Assembly: GCF_002532075.1 (NCBI RefSeq)
Contig: NZ_LYXE01000089.1
Span: forward strand, 1-63,799
Length of the DNA stretch: 63,799 nt
Direction: 5' to 3'
Source: Candidatus Chloroploca asiatica
GTDB lineage: Bacteria > Chloroflexota > Chloroflexia > Chloroflexales > Chloroflexaceae
The notes under the pieces: generated by a model
What the model saw: only the letters and a program-made list of their open reading frames with translations
Told to the model about the DNA's origin: nothing
Database searches by the model: none
Translations under genes and position numbers: made by a program
Shown here: in pieces, positions 25,863-34,920 of the stretch
How positions within the stretch are numbered: position 1 is the stretch's first letter
Layout: the number at the start of each line of letters is the position of its first letter

Positions 25863-26195
25863 TTAATCACCATCAGCCGCCAGATACTCTGCTCGTGGTG
25901 GTACAAATGTATCAATGACCAGGGCATCTTCTAGGGCCCAGACGGCATGGGGGGTGTTGCCAGGCACGGCAACCGCTTCACCAGGTCCAGCTTCGGTGAT
26001 GGTATCACCGGACTGAAAACGTAACCGCCCGCGTACTACATAGCTAATCTGCTCTTGTGGGTGCTGATGCACCGGGACAGTACTCCCTGCTTCGAGCGCA
26101 ACCTCCATCAGATATGATTGATCGGTCGCAAGCAGACGATGACGCCGTACGCCAGGAAAGACCTCCAACCAGTTTGCACTCGGTCCTTTCATCAT
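25863..26195 (-). CDS. Single-domain cupin protein
   Basis: About 110 residues. A small beta-barrel with the metal ligands of cupin motif 1 (VPVHQHPQEQISYVVRGRLRF: two His, a Gln in the usual Glu place, then E/Q) and motif 2 (GPGEAVAVPGNTPHAVWAL). Such proteins act as enzymes or sensors; the substrate is unknown. The ATG at 26195 is chosen because GGAGG (26204-26208) lies 8 nt upstream. Confidence 0.85.
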   Translation of the reverse strand: MMKGPSANWLEVFPGVRRHRLLATDQSYLMEVALEAGSTVPVHQHPQEQISYVVRGRLRFQSGDTITEAGPGEAVAVPGNTPHAVWALEDALVIDTFVPPRAEYLAADGD

Positions 26196-26310
26196 TGTTT
26201 CATCCTCCATCTACCCTTGCACCTACACCTTATTGGGCCTGCACAACACTCATGCATGATAACACGGTCGCAACACCTTCAGGGGTGGTACCCCGCTAAG
26301 GAGTACAAGA

Positions 26311-27372
26311 ATGGCATCAGAACAGGTCTTGTTGCTCGCAGGTAGCTATGCTGCAGCTGATCAGCCCGGGATCTATCTCTTCGCCCTTACCAGCGCAACA
26401 GGAGAACTGACTCCACTAGGAGCGTGTGCCGGGGTAACAAATCCCTCGTTTCTCGCCTTACACCCTGGGGGTGACCTTGTACTAGCAACAAGTGAGACCG
26501 GGGCGGGCGATGGCAACCCGGGAGGGGTAACAAGCCTGCGGCTTGACCGGGCCAGTCACAGCCTGACGATCCTCGGGTGGCAACGCTCGGGGGGCGATTG
26601 GCCGTGTCATGTCACGCTGGATCCGCGTGGGACATGGGCCATTGTTGCCAACTATGGAGGGGGCAGCGTTGGCCTCTTGCCCCTCACCGCCGAAGGCGTC
26701 CTCGGGCCGCTGCGTGATGTAGCGCAACACGAGGGGCGCAGTGTTGATCCTGAACGGCAGCAACATCCCCATCCACATGCCAGCACCGTGAGTGCGGATG
26801 GGCGTTTTGTCATTGCGAGTGATCTCGGGATCGATCAGCTACGGATCTATACGCTTGACACACCGCACGGAGGCCTCACACCGCACACCCATACACTGGC
26901 CCGTCGCGGAGCTGGCCCACGCCACCTGTGCTGGCACCCAAACGGGCGAGTCCTCTATGTTGCAAATGAACTGGACAACACCATTGCCGTCTACGGGTAT
27001 GATCCAGGCAAAGGCACCCTGGTTGAGCGCCAGATTATCAGCACACTTCTGGTCAAGACAGGCGCAAACCAGGTTGCGGATCTTCACCTCGACAAGCAAG
27101 CCTCGCGACTTTATGTTTCAAACCGGGGCGACAACAGTATTGCCATCTTTACGGTCGAACGTGACGGTAGTTTGCAGCTAGCCACAGTCAAGCCATGCGG
27201 TGGTAACTGGCCCCGCAACTTCACGCTAAGCCCAGATGGCAACTTTCTCATCGTTGCCAACCAGTACAGCAGCGAGCTTGTGGTCTTACCGGTACGAGAG
27301 GATGACGAGGCGCTCGGAGAGCCTCTTGCGCGGGCGAAGGTTCCCCAGGTAGCGTGCGTCATCGTAGCTTAG
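26311..27372 (+). CDS. pgl: Lactonase-family beta-propeller, probable 6-phosphogluconolactonase
   Basis: 353 residues, seven-bladed propeller of the YbhE/Pgl type. Repeated blades carry NPSFLALHPGGD, ANYGGGSVGLLPL, QQHPHPHASTVSADGRFVIASDLG (active-site His region), GAGPRHLCWHPNG and GGNWPRNFTLSPDGNFLIVANQ. Pgl hydrolyses 6-phosphogluconolactone in the oxidative pentose phosphate pathway. Related lactonases act on other substrates, so the assignment is probable. GGAG lies upstream of the ATG. Confidence 0.85.
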   Translation: MASEQVLLLAGSYAAADQPGIYLFALTSATGELTPLGACAGVTNPSFLALHPGGDLVLATSETGAGDGNPGGVTSLRLDRASHSLTILGWQRSGGDWPCHVTLDPRGTWAIVANYGGGSVGLLPLTAEGVLGPLRDVAQHEGRSVDPERQQHPHPHASTVSADGRFVIASDLGIDQLRIYTLDTPHGGLTPHTHTLARRGAGPRHLCWHPNGRVLYVANELDNTIAVYGYDPGKGTLVERQIISTLLVKTGANQVADLHLDKQASRLYVSNRGDNSIAIFTVERDGSLQLATVKPCGGNWPRNFTLSPDGNFLIVANQYSSELVVLPVREDDEALGEPLARAKVPQVACVIVA

Positions 27373-27878
27373 GATTCTGCTGGGAAGAAAGCCTCCCACC
27401 AGAGGCGCCAATTTTCACGACGCACCGTTTCTGAGAGGACAGAAGGTTCAGGCGCTTCTACGACCGGCTCATCGACGGGGACAGGAGTAACGAGGCGCGG
27501 TAAAATGACCGTATCCTCGGGATAGGCGTAGCTCAGGTGATCGCGGGCGGCACGCTCCACATACACATCAGACTCAGTAAACGCAACAGCTCCTTCGAGC
27601 CGTGCATTTTCGGCATGGATACGCTGAAGCTCAGCTTCACTTTCGACACGCTGTGCTTCAAGGCGCCCACTCTGCATCACCTGACCGACAAAATTGACGA
27701 TGAGCAAGGCAATGAAGGTCATCATCACCAGAGCCAAGCCAATCGTGAGCGCACTTTTGCCACTCAAGTGCAACAAGCCAAGCATCGAGTCAACGCGTAG
27801 GCGGAAGCCTGTCGCTTGGCGTCGTACGCGCGGACGCCCAAAGAGTTGCCGACGCGCATGCTGTAACCGTCGCTTCAT
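27369..27878 (-). CDS. FtsB/DivIC-type septum formation initiator
   Basis: 169 residues. A basic cytoplasmic N-terminus of about 35 residues, one membrane helix (SALTIGLALVMMTFIALLIVNFVG), a coiled coil (RLEAQRVESEAELQRIHAENARLEGAV), then the DivIC-type end YVERAARDHLSYAYPEDTVIL. This topology matches the division proteins that link FtsL and FtsQ at the septum. The proline-rich C-terminal extension is not part of the family core. Its stop overlaps the end of the convergent lactonase gene by 4 nt. Confidence 0.88.
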   Translation of the reverse strand: MKRRLQHARRQLFGRPRVRRQATGFRLRVDSMLGLLHLSGKSALTIGLALVMMTFIALLIVNFVGQVMQSGRLEAQRVESEAELQRIHAENARLEGAVAFTESDVYVERAARDHLSYAYPEDTVILPRLVTPVPVDEPVVEAPEPSVLSETVRRENWRLWWEAFFPAES

Positions 27879-27885
27879 CCATGTC

Positions 27886-28299
27886 CTATGTTTCGCTTGG
27901 GCGCGGAGCTTCGAGCATCAATGGCTCATCAATATTACTGACCATCGAACTCTGCCCACGGAAGAGACCACCGGGTTCAATATGCAACGCACCTGCAGTA
28001 ATATCACCCCAGACTTTACCCGTCGGTGAGATCTCGAGTTGCTCGATCACCGTAATTTCGCCCTTGACGGCACCAGAGACGTGAACGTTTTGCGCTTTAA
28101 TCATCGCCACAACCCGCCCGGTCTCACCAACGATCAAGTTACCCAGGATCTCGACATCGCCTTCAACCGAGCCATCAATCCGCACATTGCCATCAGAGGT
28201 AAGCGTACCCTGAAAACGGGTATTGGCCCCGATAACGGTTTCAGGCTTCGTATTCATTGTTGACGGCATCGACTGGTTTTTTTTCGAACTACCAAACAT
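27886..28299 (-). CDS. Bactofilin
   Basis: 137 residues, a polymer-forming cytoskeletal protein. The right-handed beta-helix repeats are visible as IGANTRFQGTL, DGNVRIDGSVEGDVEILGNLIVGETGRVVAMIKAQNVHVSGAVKGEI and ISPTGKVWGDITAGALHIEPGG. Bactofilins form membrane-bound filaments tied to cell shape. The start at 28299 is supported by AGGAGG 11 nt upstream. It lies 7 nt before the FtsB-like gene, so cell-shape and division genes are paired. Confidence 0.93.
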   Translation of the reverse strand: MFGSSKKNQSMPSTMNTKPETVIGANTRFQGTLTSDGNVRIDGSVEGDVEILGNLIVGETGRVVAMIKAQNVHVSGAVKGEITVIEQLEISPTGKVWGDITAGALHIEPGGLFRGQSSMVSNIDEPLMLEAPRPSET

Positions 28300-28465
28300 A
28301 ATAGACAGAACCTCCTCGCTGGTGCTGCATACACTCGCCACCTATGAGTTGGGGATGCGATCAGGGCTGAGGGCAATGAGGATGCGCAGATCAAAGGTAT
28401 GCAACGCAATCCATTATAATCTACCTGGCTTTAACCGGCAACTGAACTGCGGCTGATGCATCACC

Positions 28466-29095
28466 CTATGGTGCAAGGCGAACGATCTGCCAACCCTGAG
28501 CGATGCGTTGATAGAGGATCCGGTCGTGCAGGCGACTCGGACGGCCTTGCCAAAACTCCAACCGATCAGGAGCGACTCGATAGCCTCCCCAAAAGGAAGG
28601 GCGTGGAGGATCCTGGGTGTGGAATTGTTGAGCCACCGCATTGAAACGGGCATCAAGTTCAGCGCGATCAGCGACTACCTGGCTCTGCGGTGAAGCCCAG
28701 GCCCCGAGGCGCGCGGCAAGGGGCCGTTCGGCGAAATAGGCATCTGATTCGGCAGCGTCGAGACGGGAGACGGTGCCTTCGATCCGAATTTGGCGCTCGA
28801 GGTCAGTCCAGTAAAAGATGAGTGCGGCCAGACCGGAAGCATCGAGGGCCTGTGCTTTACGACTGGCATAATTGGTAAAAAAGGTAAAACCAGCCTGATC
28901 AAAGCTTTTCATCAAGACAATGCGCGCCGAGGGGCGACCATCACGATCAACCGTCGCCAACGTCATCGCATTTGGTTCACGGAGACCGGAGGCAATGGCA
29001 TCATCGAACCAGCGTTGGAACTGCATGATTGGATCAGCCGCAACTTCATATTCGGCTAACCCACGCAGGGTATAGTCTTTGCGGAGCTCTTGCAT
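28466..29095 (-). CDS. pdxH: Pyridoxamine 5'-phosphate oxidase
   Basis: 209 residues, an FMN enzyme making pyridoxal phosphate. Conserved segments are MTLATVDRDGRPSARIVLMKSFDQAGFTFFTNYASRKAQ, RQIRIEGTVSRL, YFAERPLAARLGAWASPQSQVV, PSFWGGYRVAPDRLEFWQGRPSRLHDR and the C-terminal WQIVRLAP. Length and ends match the family. Confidence 0.95.
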   Translation of the reverse strand: MQELRKDYTLRGLAEYEVAADPIMQFQRWFDDAIASGLREPNAMTLATVDRDGRPSARIVLMKSFDQAGFTFFTNYASRKAQALDASGLAALIFYWTDLERQIRIEGTVSRLDAAESDAYFAERPLAARLGAWASPQSQVVADRAELDARFNAVAQQFHTQDPPRPSFWGGYRVAPDRLEFWQGRPSRLHDRILYQRIAQGWQIVRLAP

Positions 29096-29273
29096 CGGTA
29101 AAACTCGTGGTTATGAGATTCGTGTGGGGCCGCAGACGCTCTGCGTATTACGGTCAAGGCTGCCCCTTTCATAGTATACCCCAGGATAATCCGAGTTGCA
29201 GAGGGCGCGTGGCTGCCGTACAATAGCGCGGCGCTATGCGAGCGCTCTATAGTAGGAATCGTGATAGCCTGTT

Positions 29274-30488
29274 ATGTTGCAGACCATTCTTATGCTTGCC
29301 TCGACGAGTTTCTTCTCAGATTATGGCAATCATGTGCGCATCTGGGAAGAGGTGCGGGCCATTCAACGCCGCGGCCATCGGGTCATCCTGGCAACCTATC
29401 ATAACGGCGATAATATGCCCGGGCTTGATATTCGGCGTTCGTGGGATGTGCCCTGGATCAAACGCGCCGTGGTCGGCTCTTCGCGCCACAAGCTCTATCT
29501 TGATGTTGGCCTGGCCTGGCGTGGCCTGCGGGTAGCCGTCCAAGAGCGTCCGACGATTATTCACGCCCATACCCACGAAGCTGCCGCAATTGGTTTACCC
29601 CTGCAGCGGCTCTTGAAGGTGCCGTTGATCCTCGATTATCAGGGGAGCATGACCAGCGAGATGCTCGATCACGGCTTTTTGCGCAAGACGAGTCCGCTCT
29701 ATCTACCACTCGTACGCCTCGAACGACTGCTTGATCAACAGGCGGATGCCGTCTTGACCTCAACTCATAATGCGGCGGAACTCTTGCGGCGTGACGGGAG
29801 TCTAGCTGAGCACCGATTGCATGCGGTTCCTGATGGCGTTGACACCGAACGGTTTCGGCCATACGATCATTCATCGGCCTGGGCTGCGCAACGGCATGAG
29901 TTGCGGCAACAACTGGGCATTCCTGAGGGGCGACGGGTTGTGGTCTATATTGGCCTACTTGCCCCCTATCAGGGAACAAACGTCTTGATTGAGGCCGCAC
30001 GCCTGCTCGTTGCCCGTCGTCCCGAGGTTCATTTTTTGATTATGGGCCATCCTGATCCACAGAGTTACCGTCGTTATGCAGCGAGTCTGGGGATCGAGGA
30101 CCACGTGACCTTGCCTGGACGGATTATCTACCGTGATCTGCACAGCTACCTGGCTCTTGGTGAGCTTGCCGTGGCCCCCAAGATGAGTCTGACCGAAGGC
30201 AATGGCAAGATCGCAAACTATATGGCAATGGGTCTGCCAACCGTTGCCTTTGAGACGCCGGTCGCGCGCGAGATCCTGGGCGACACAGGGATCTATGCGC
30301 GCCACGGGAGCACCGAGGATCTGGCGGCCAAGCTGGAACTGTTGCTTGATGAGCCAGACCTTGCGGCCAGGCTTGGCCAGGCGGCACGTGAACGTGCCGT
30401 GGCGGCATTGTCCTGGGATCGCGCCGCCCAGCAGATCGAAGCAATCTATGCCAACGTGCAAGCGGCTCGCACAACGAAACTGGTATAA
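29274..30488 (+). CDS. Family 4 glycosyltransferase
   Basis: 404 residues with two Rossmann domains (GT-B). The acceptor side has SDYGNHVRIWEEVRAIQRRGH and IIHAHTHEAAAIGLPL. The donor side has VVYIGLLAPYQGTNVLIEAARLL, HFLIMGHPD, and the sugar-nucleotide motif SLTEGNGKIANYMAMGLPTVAFETP (Glu-rich EX7E-like region). It would build surface glycans or glycolipids; donor and acceptor unknown. It is a single gene ending at a strong hairpin. Confidence 0.88.
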   Translation: MLQTILMLASTSFFSDYGNHVRIWEEVRAIQRRGHRVILATYHNGDNMPGLDIRRSWDVPWIKRAVVGSSRHKLYLDVGLAWRGLRVAVQERPTIIHAHTHEAAAIGLPLQRLLKVPLILDYQGSMTSEMLDHGFLRKTSPLYLPLVRLERLLDQQADAVLTSTHNAAELLRRDGSLAEHRLHAVPDGVDTERFRPYDHSSAWAAQRHELRQQLGIPEGRRVVVYIGLLAPYQGTNVLIEAARLLVARRPEVHFLIMGHPDPQSYRRYAASLGIEDHVTLPGRIIYRDLHSYLALGELAVAPKMSLTEGNGKIANYMAMGLPTVAFETPVAREILGDTGIYARHGSTEDLAAKLELLLDEPDLAARLGQAARERAVAALSWDRAAQQIEAIYANVQAARTTKLV

Positions 30489-30524
30489 TAGAATAATCCG
30501 AACCAGTTGGTAAAAGTGTTTGTG

Positions 30525-30555
30525 TGCTGGCTCGTGGTTACGCCACGAGCCAGCA
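30525..30555. terminator. Hairpin after the glycosyltransferase gene
   Basis: Perfect 13-bp stem (TGCTGGCTCGTGG and its complement) with loop TTACG, no U-tract. Probably a 3'-end structure. Confidence 0.55.
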
Positions 30556-30597
30556 ACAGCACCTTCTCACATGATTTAAGAATGAAATAGATCTGTT

Positions 30598-31524
30598 ATG
30601 CATGATAAAATGTTGCGTCAAAAAAGTGCGCCTGCAGACCCGTTTGAAGAGTCACCGCACACGCCTAGCGTAGAGCGCTTGTATCATGGGCTTGATCCAG
30701 CGCTGGCGCAAACCCTGAGTATCGACCGGGCGACACGGGATCGTCTGGTTATCTTTGATCCAGCGTCGGCACCGCTGTTGCGGCCTCTAATCCGCGCTGC
30801 AGCGGTGTTACCGTGGCGGATTCGCGCAGAACAGCGCTGGATCATCGCTGTTCCCGAGGCGCAGGCAGCAACGATACATCAGTACACGGCGTTGGCGCGT
30901 CATCTGGATAGCCTGACGCCACCACGGCAAGAGGCAAACTCGGCGACACCCTGGTGGGTTCTTCCTGATGAGGCACTACGTCCAGTCGCCGCACCACGCA
31001 TTCTTGTGCGTGAGGATGAGGCAACCGTTGCGTGGGATGACACGACGGCCCTGATCGCCGGGCCGACCCAGATCATCGCAGATGCCGACCCCTTCTGGCT
31101 GGCATGGCTCGGATCGGCAACTGGGTTGGCTGCGCTACGCAAAGGGATTGCCCTGGAGTCATTGCGGATTCCCGAGGTACCAGGGCCGACCCAGAGCAAC
31201 CTTGCCGGTCTTGCCCTGGAAGCAACCCACCTCGCCTCACAGATTGACGAATTAGAAGAGGCCGTCTTGCGGCGCATCCTGGCCGACTTTGGGCCACCGG
31301 GGCGACAACCTGGCCCGCGTCTGCTTCGCTGGTGGCGGCTCGATTTTGAGCAGTTGCACCAGGCGGTGCTTGATGAATTGAGAAATGACATCCCCGAGCG
31401 TTACCGGCCTACGTGGGAACAGATCCATCATGACCAGCGGACAACGCACGCCAAGGCGAGCGCACGCCTTGGCACGATCATTGAGGCCATCGATACTCAG
31501 GTAGCTGCGCTAGCCGAAAACTAA
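30598..31524 (+). CDS. Unknown protein, resembles a type IIG/TaqI-like specificity domain
   Basis: 308 residues, soluble. Residues about 110-215 (PWWVLPDEALRP...PRILVREDEATVAWD..TALIAGPTQIIADADPFWLAWLGSATGLAALRKG..LESLRIPEVPG) follow the order seen in target-recognition domains of Eco57I/TaqI-type enzymes. There is no methylase NPPY or endonuclease motif anywhere, so it would be an orphan specificity-like protein. The C-terminus is helical (LDFEQLHQAVLDELRND). The similarity is judged by eye and is weak. There is no clear ribosome site before the ATG. Confidence 0.6.
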   Translation: MHDKMLRQKSAPADPFEESPHTPSVERLYHGLDPALAQTLSIDRATRDRLVIFDPASAPLLRPLIRAAAVLPWRIRAEQRWIIAVPEAQAATIHQYTALARHLDSLTPPRQEANSATPWWVLPDEALRPVAAPRILVREDEATVAWDDTTALIAGPTQIIADADPFWLAWLGSATGLAALRKGIALESLRIPEVPGPTQSNLAGLALEATHLASQIDELEEAVLRRILADFGPPGRQPGPRLLRWWRLDFEQLHQAVLDELRNDIPERYRPTWEQIHHDQRTTHAKASARLGTIIEAIDTQVAALAEN

Positions 31525-31632
31525 GCGCCATACGTTTCAAATACGGCGGTTTTGTTGACGCAAAGACCAGATCCCGTAGCTATGCTATCATAGAAAGAGC
31601 TACACGGAAAAAGCGAGCCAAGAAGTGAGACA

Positions 31633-32073
31633 ATGCGTATTTCAAGCAAGGGTGATTATGGCCTGCGGGCACTCTTTGATCTAGCCCAGCAATATGGCAA
31701 GGGTCTTGTGCAGAGCGAAGAAATTGCCAACCGTCAGGGGATTCCGGTCAACTATTTAAATCAGTTGCTGATCACGATGCGGCGCGCCGGCTTGATCGAG
31801 AGCGTCCGCGGGCCACAGGGCGGCCATATGCTCGCCCGTGCCCCTGAGACGATCAATCTTTTCGAGATCCTAACCGCCCTTGAAGGCCCCCTGTTGCCTG
31901 ATGAACCAACACGTGATGATCTGGTGCCTACTGTGCCTGAGGATCACGAAGTAGTGAGTGAAGTTTGGGTCGATCTACGCACACGCATGGAACGGATGCT
32001 CCGCGAAACGACGCTTGATGATCTCTGTCAGCGCAAGCGCCAGCGTACGGGCAATGTGATGTACTATATTTAG
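31633..32073 (+). CDS. Rrf2-family transcriptional regulator
   Basis: 146 residues with the N-terminal winged helix MRISSKGDYGLRALFDLAQQYG, IPVNYLNQLLITMRRAGLIESVRGPQGGHMLA. The three-cysteine Fe-S cluster site of IscR/NsrR is absent (only one Cys, in DDLCQ), so it is of the CymR-like, cluster-free kind and may sense cysteine metabolism or a protein partner. TGcTATCAT (31583-31591) is a possible extended -10, and CTATG/CATAG around it could be an autoregulatory site (weak). Confidence 0.9.
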   Translation: MRISSKGDYGLRALFDLAQQYGKGLVQSEEIANRQGIPVNYLNQLLITMRRAGLIESVRGPQGGHMLARAPETINLFEILTALEGPLLPDEPTRDDLVPTVPEDHEVVSEVWVDLRTRMERMLRETTLDDLCQRKRQRTGNVMYYI

Positions 32074-32121
32074 CCTCCGGCTGGGGTTTTGGGGGCATAG
32101 CTCTGCCCAAGGAGTCTTTTG

Positions 32122-32162
32122 TGCCGTGAAAAAAGCCAGCGTAGCTGGCTTTTTTCACGGCA
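32122..32162. terminator. Bidirectional hairpin terminator (module D)
   Basis: Perfect 19-bp stem with the loop GTA. The arm contains a run of six A, so each strand has a T-run inside the stem. It lies between the convergent Rrf2 and hemL genes. The apex CAGCGTAGCTG recurs at 35990-36000. Confidence 0.75.
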
Positions 32163-32473
32163 CAGAGCGCGGGCTTGGTAGGCGGAGGCCTGCGGCGCAA
32201 CGGCTTTTTTCACGGCACAGAGCGCGGGCTTGGTAGGCGGAGGCCTGCGGCGCAACGGCTTTTTTACGGCACAGAGCGCGGGCTTGGTAGGCGGAGACCT
32301 GCGGCGCAACGGCTTTTTTACGGCACAGAGCGCGGGCTTGGCAGGCGGAGGCCTGCGGCGCAACGGCTTTTTTACGGCACAGAGCGCGGGCTTGGCAGGC
32401 GGAGGCCTGCGGCGCAACGGCTTTTTTCACGGCACAGAGCGCGGGCTTGGCAGGCGGAGGCCTGCGGCGCAAC
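32156..32473. repeat. Tandem array of six 54-55 bp units abutting hemL
   Basis: Units begin at 32156, 32211, 32265, 32319, 32373 and 32428, each reading (C/T)ACGGCACAGAGCGCGG, then a GGAGGCCTGCGGCGCAACGG part, then a T-run. Copies differ by single bases (GGTAGG or GGCAGG; AGGCCT or AGACCT). The last copy is cut off exactly at the hemL stop codon. Long reading frames exist through the array on both strands, but they are products of the repeat and are not genes. Confidence 0.92.
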
Positions 32474-33790
32474 CTACCCCTTCAAGACCTCGCGGGCGGC
32501 ATCCAGCGTGCGTGCGACATCTTTGTCGGTGTGGGCGGCGCTGATGAAGCCTGCTTCGAATTGCGAGGGGGCCAGGTAGACACCTCGTTCGCACATGGCC
32601 CAGAAGAAACTGGCGTAACGGGACGGATCGACCATCTGCTTTGCCTCGGCGTATGAGCGCACGTGAAGGCCAGACTCTTTGAGGAAGTAGAAGCCAAACA
32701 TGGTGCCGACCTGGCCGACCTGCAAGGGCACGTCCAGTTCTTCACCGATCTTTCGCATACCCTCGGCGAGTGCCCGCGCACGAGCCTCGGCCTGCGCAAA
32801 GGGGCTTGCCTGCGCATCGCCGTGGGTGCCAAACGCAGTCTGCAACGTCGCCAGGCCCGCCGCCATCGCGAGCGGGTTGCCCGAGAGGGTGCCGGCCTGG
32901 TACATCGGGCCAGCCGGCGCAACATGTTGCATGATTTCGCGCCGCCCGGCATAGGCACCCACTGGCAAACCGCCCCCAATCACTTTGCCGAGACAGGTGA
33001 GATCCGGTTTCAGGCCCCAGAGGCCCTGGGCACCACCGGGGGCCACCCGGAAGCCGGTCATGACTTCATCGAGGATCAGCAAGGCACCGTAGCTGTGGGC
33101 GAGTTCAATCAGCCCTTCGAGGTAGCCCGGTTCGGGAAGAACAAAGCCCATGTTGGCCGCAATCGGCTCGACAATGATCGCGGCAATCTCGTTGCCCTGT
33201 TCGCGGAAGATCGCTGTCGCAGCCTCGAGATCATTGTATTCGGCAGTCAGCGTGTTTGCTGCGGCACCTGCGGTGACGCCAGGGCTATCAGGGAGGCCGA
33301 GGGTTACGACGCCTGAACCAGCCTGGACGAGCAGCATATCGGCATGGCCATGATAGCATCCGGTAAACTTGAGGATCTTTTCGCGCCCGGTATAGGCCCG
33401 CGCCAGGCGCAGAGCGCTCATCGTCGCCTCGGTGCCCGAATTGACGAAGCGTATCTGCTCGATGCCCGGCATGAGTTTGATGACCTCTTCGGCAAGCTCG
33501 GTCTCCTGCTTGGTCGGGGCACCAAAACTTGTGCCGTGCGCCGCCTGCATAGCAATCGCTTTGACGACAACCGGATGGGCGTGGCCCAGCAAAAGCGGCC
33601 CCCACGAAAGCACATAGTCGAGGTAGCGATTGCCATCAACATCGGTGAGCCATGGGCCCGAGCCGCTGGCAAAGAAGATCGGGGTGCCACCAACCCCACG
33701 AAAGGCACGTACAGGCGAATTAACCCCACCAGGAATCACCTGCTGTGCGGCGGCAAAGAGCTCTTGCGAGCGCGTGTAGCGTTCAGACAT
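32474..33790 (-). CDS. hemL: Glutamate-1-semialdehyde 2,1-aminomutase
   Basis: 438 residues, PLP enzyme making 5-aminolevulinate. Recognised by [80 protein letters not shown], and the PLP lysine in [18 protein letters not shown]. Last gene of the hemA-C-D-B-E-L run, 2 nt after hemE. Confidence 0.97.
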   Translation of the reverse strand: MSERYTRSQELFAAAQQVIPGGVNSPVRAFRGVGGTPIFFASGSGPWLTDVDGNRYLDYVLSWGPLLLGHAHPVVVKAIAMQAAHGTSFGAPTKQETELAEEVIKLMPGIEQIRFVNSGTEATMSALRLARAYTGREKILKFTGCYHGHADMLLVQAGSGVVTLGLPDSPGVTAGAAANTLTAEYNDLEAATAIFREQGNEIAAIIVEPIAANMGFVLPEPGYLEGLIELAHSYGALLILDEVMTGFRVAPGGAQGLWGLKPDLTCLGKVIGGGLPVGAYAGRREIMQHVAPAGPMYQAGTLSGNPLAMAAGLATLQTAFGTHGDAQASPFAQAEARARALAEGMRKIGEELDVPLQVGQVGTMFGFYFLKESGLHVRSYAEAKQMVDPSRYASFFWAMCERGVYLAPSQFEAGFISAAHTDKDVARTLDAAREVLKG

Positions 33791-33792
33791 GA

Positions 33793-34833
33793 TCAGGCCT
33801 CTCCCGCATAACGATAGTTCTGGACAAACTCAACGAGGCGTGCGACGTGTTCTTCAGGGGTCTCGGTGATGATACCGTGACCAACATTGAAGATATGACC
33901 TGGACGGCCAGCGGCCTGATCGAGGATCGCTTTGGCTCGTCGTTCGATTTCAGGCCAGGGCGCGTGCAGCGTCGTCGGGTCGAGGTTGCCCTGGACGGCG
34001 ACATCGTAGCCATACTGTGCCCATCCGTCGGCGAGCCTGATGCGCCAGTCAAGCCCAAGCACATCGGCCCCGGTCGCCCGCAGGAGGGGCAGCATGCCAT
34101 TCATATCGGTGCCAAAATAGACGATCGGCACGCCGGTTGCCGCACGGGTTTCAGCGACGGCGCGTTGGACATAGGGCAGCACATACTCGGCGAAATCGCC
34201 GGGGCTCAATGCACCTGCCCACGAGTCAAAGATCTGCACCACATCGGCCCCGGCCTGAACCTGGGCAATCAGGTAGGCCACGACAAGATCAGTCAGCTTG
34301 GTCATCAGGGTCTGCCACGACGCCGGGTCGCGGTACATCATAATCTTGGTACGCCGATACTCACGGCTACCACCGCCCTCAATCGCATAGCTTGCCAGGG
34401 TAAACGGTGCACCACTGAAGCCAAAGAGCGCCGTTGTTTCGGGAAGGGCCGCCCGGACGATCCGCAACGCTTCGAGGGTATACCCCGAAACCGCCTCGGG
34501 CTCGTAGGGTCGCAGCGCCGCAATATCAGCGGGTACCCGAATGGGATTATGGATAACGGGGCCTTCACCCTTCTCAAAGGTCAACTGCAAGCCCAACCCC
34601 TCGAGGGGAGGAAGGATATCGGCAAAAATAATTGCCGCATCCATGCCAAATGCCTCGATCGGCTGCAACGTCACCTCAGCAGCCACATCGGGTTGCTTGA
34701 CCATCTGCAGAAAACCGTGGCGCTCGCGCACCGCCCGATAGACCGACATATAGCGTCCCGCCTGGCGCATCAGCCAGATTGGTGTGCGTTCGACCGGCTC
34801 ACGCCGACACGCACGGATGAGTAGCCTGGTCAT
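33793..34833 (-). CDS. hemE: Uroporphyrinogen decarboxylase
   Basis: 346 residues. It has the family signature [12 protein letters not shown], then [47 protein letters not shown] and [23 protein letters not shown]. It converts uroporphyrinogen III to coproporphyrinogen III, the branch both haem and bacteriochlorophyll use. It is preceded by two hairpins after hemB. Confidence 0.97.
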   Translation of the reverse strand: MTRLLIRACRREPVERTPIWLMRQAGRYMSVYRAVRERHGFLQMVKQPDVAAEVTLQPIEAFGMDAAIIFADILPPLEGLGLQLTFEKGEGPVIHNPIRVPADIAALRPYEPEAVSGYTLEALRIVRAALPETTALFGFSGAPFTLASYAIEGGGSREYRRTKIMMYRDPASWQTLMTKLTDLVVAYLIAQVQAGADVVQIFDSWAGALSPGDFAEYVLPYVQRAVAETRAATGVPIVYFGTDMNGMLPLLRATGADVLGLDWRIRLADGWAQYGYDVAVQGNLDPTTLHAPWPEIERRAKAILDQAAGRPGHIFNVGHGIITETPEEHVARLVEFVQNYRYAGEA

Positions 34834-34848
34834 GTGGTGTCCTTTATT

Positions 34849-34872
34849 TTTTGAGGGCTGACGCCCTCAAAA
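34849..34872. repeat. Module B copy 2, palindrome between hemE and hemB
   Basis: Arms TTTTGAGGGC and GCCCTCAAAA around TGAC. The inner 20 bp are identical to 15912-15931. Confidence 0.75.
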
Positions 34873-34876
34873 CCTA

Positions 34877-34909
34877 TGCTTTCACTGGCGAAAACAGCCA
34901 GTGAAAGCA
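34877..34909. repeat. 13-bp hairpin between hemE and hemB
   Basis: TGCTTTCACTGGC (34877-34889) and its perfect complement (34897-34909), 7-nt loop. It lies just after the hemB stop, within the operon, so it may stabilise or attenuate the transcript. Confidence 0.65.
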
Positions 34910-34920
34910 AAAACGAAAGA

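Noticed and set aside
31577-31591. Rrf2 promoter with TTGACG as -35
   Set aside because: The spacer to the best -10 is 25 nt, too long; only the extended -10 is mentioned.
32156-32473. Possible CRISPR array
   Set aside because: The whole unit is repeated with no variable spacers, and no cas gene is near. The same applies to the 61245 and 63101 arrays.
32070-32579. Repetitive reading frames in the 55-bp array that look like a repeat protein
   Set aside because: Open frames arise on both strands because the unit has few stops; periods of 54 and 55 alternate, so no frame is kept through the array.
34877-34909. Rho-independent terminator after hemB
   Set aside because: The stem is good but no T-run follows in the direction of the hem transcript.
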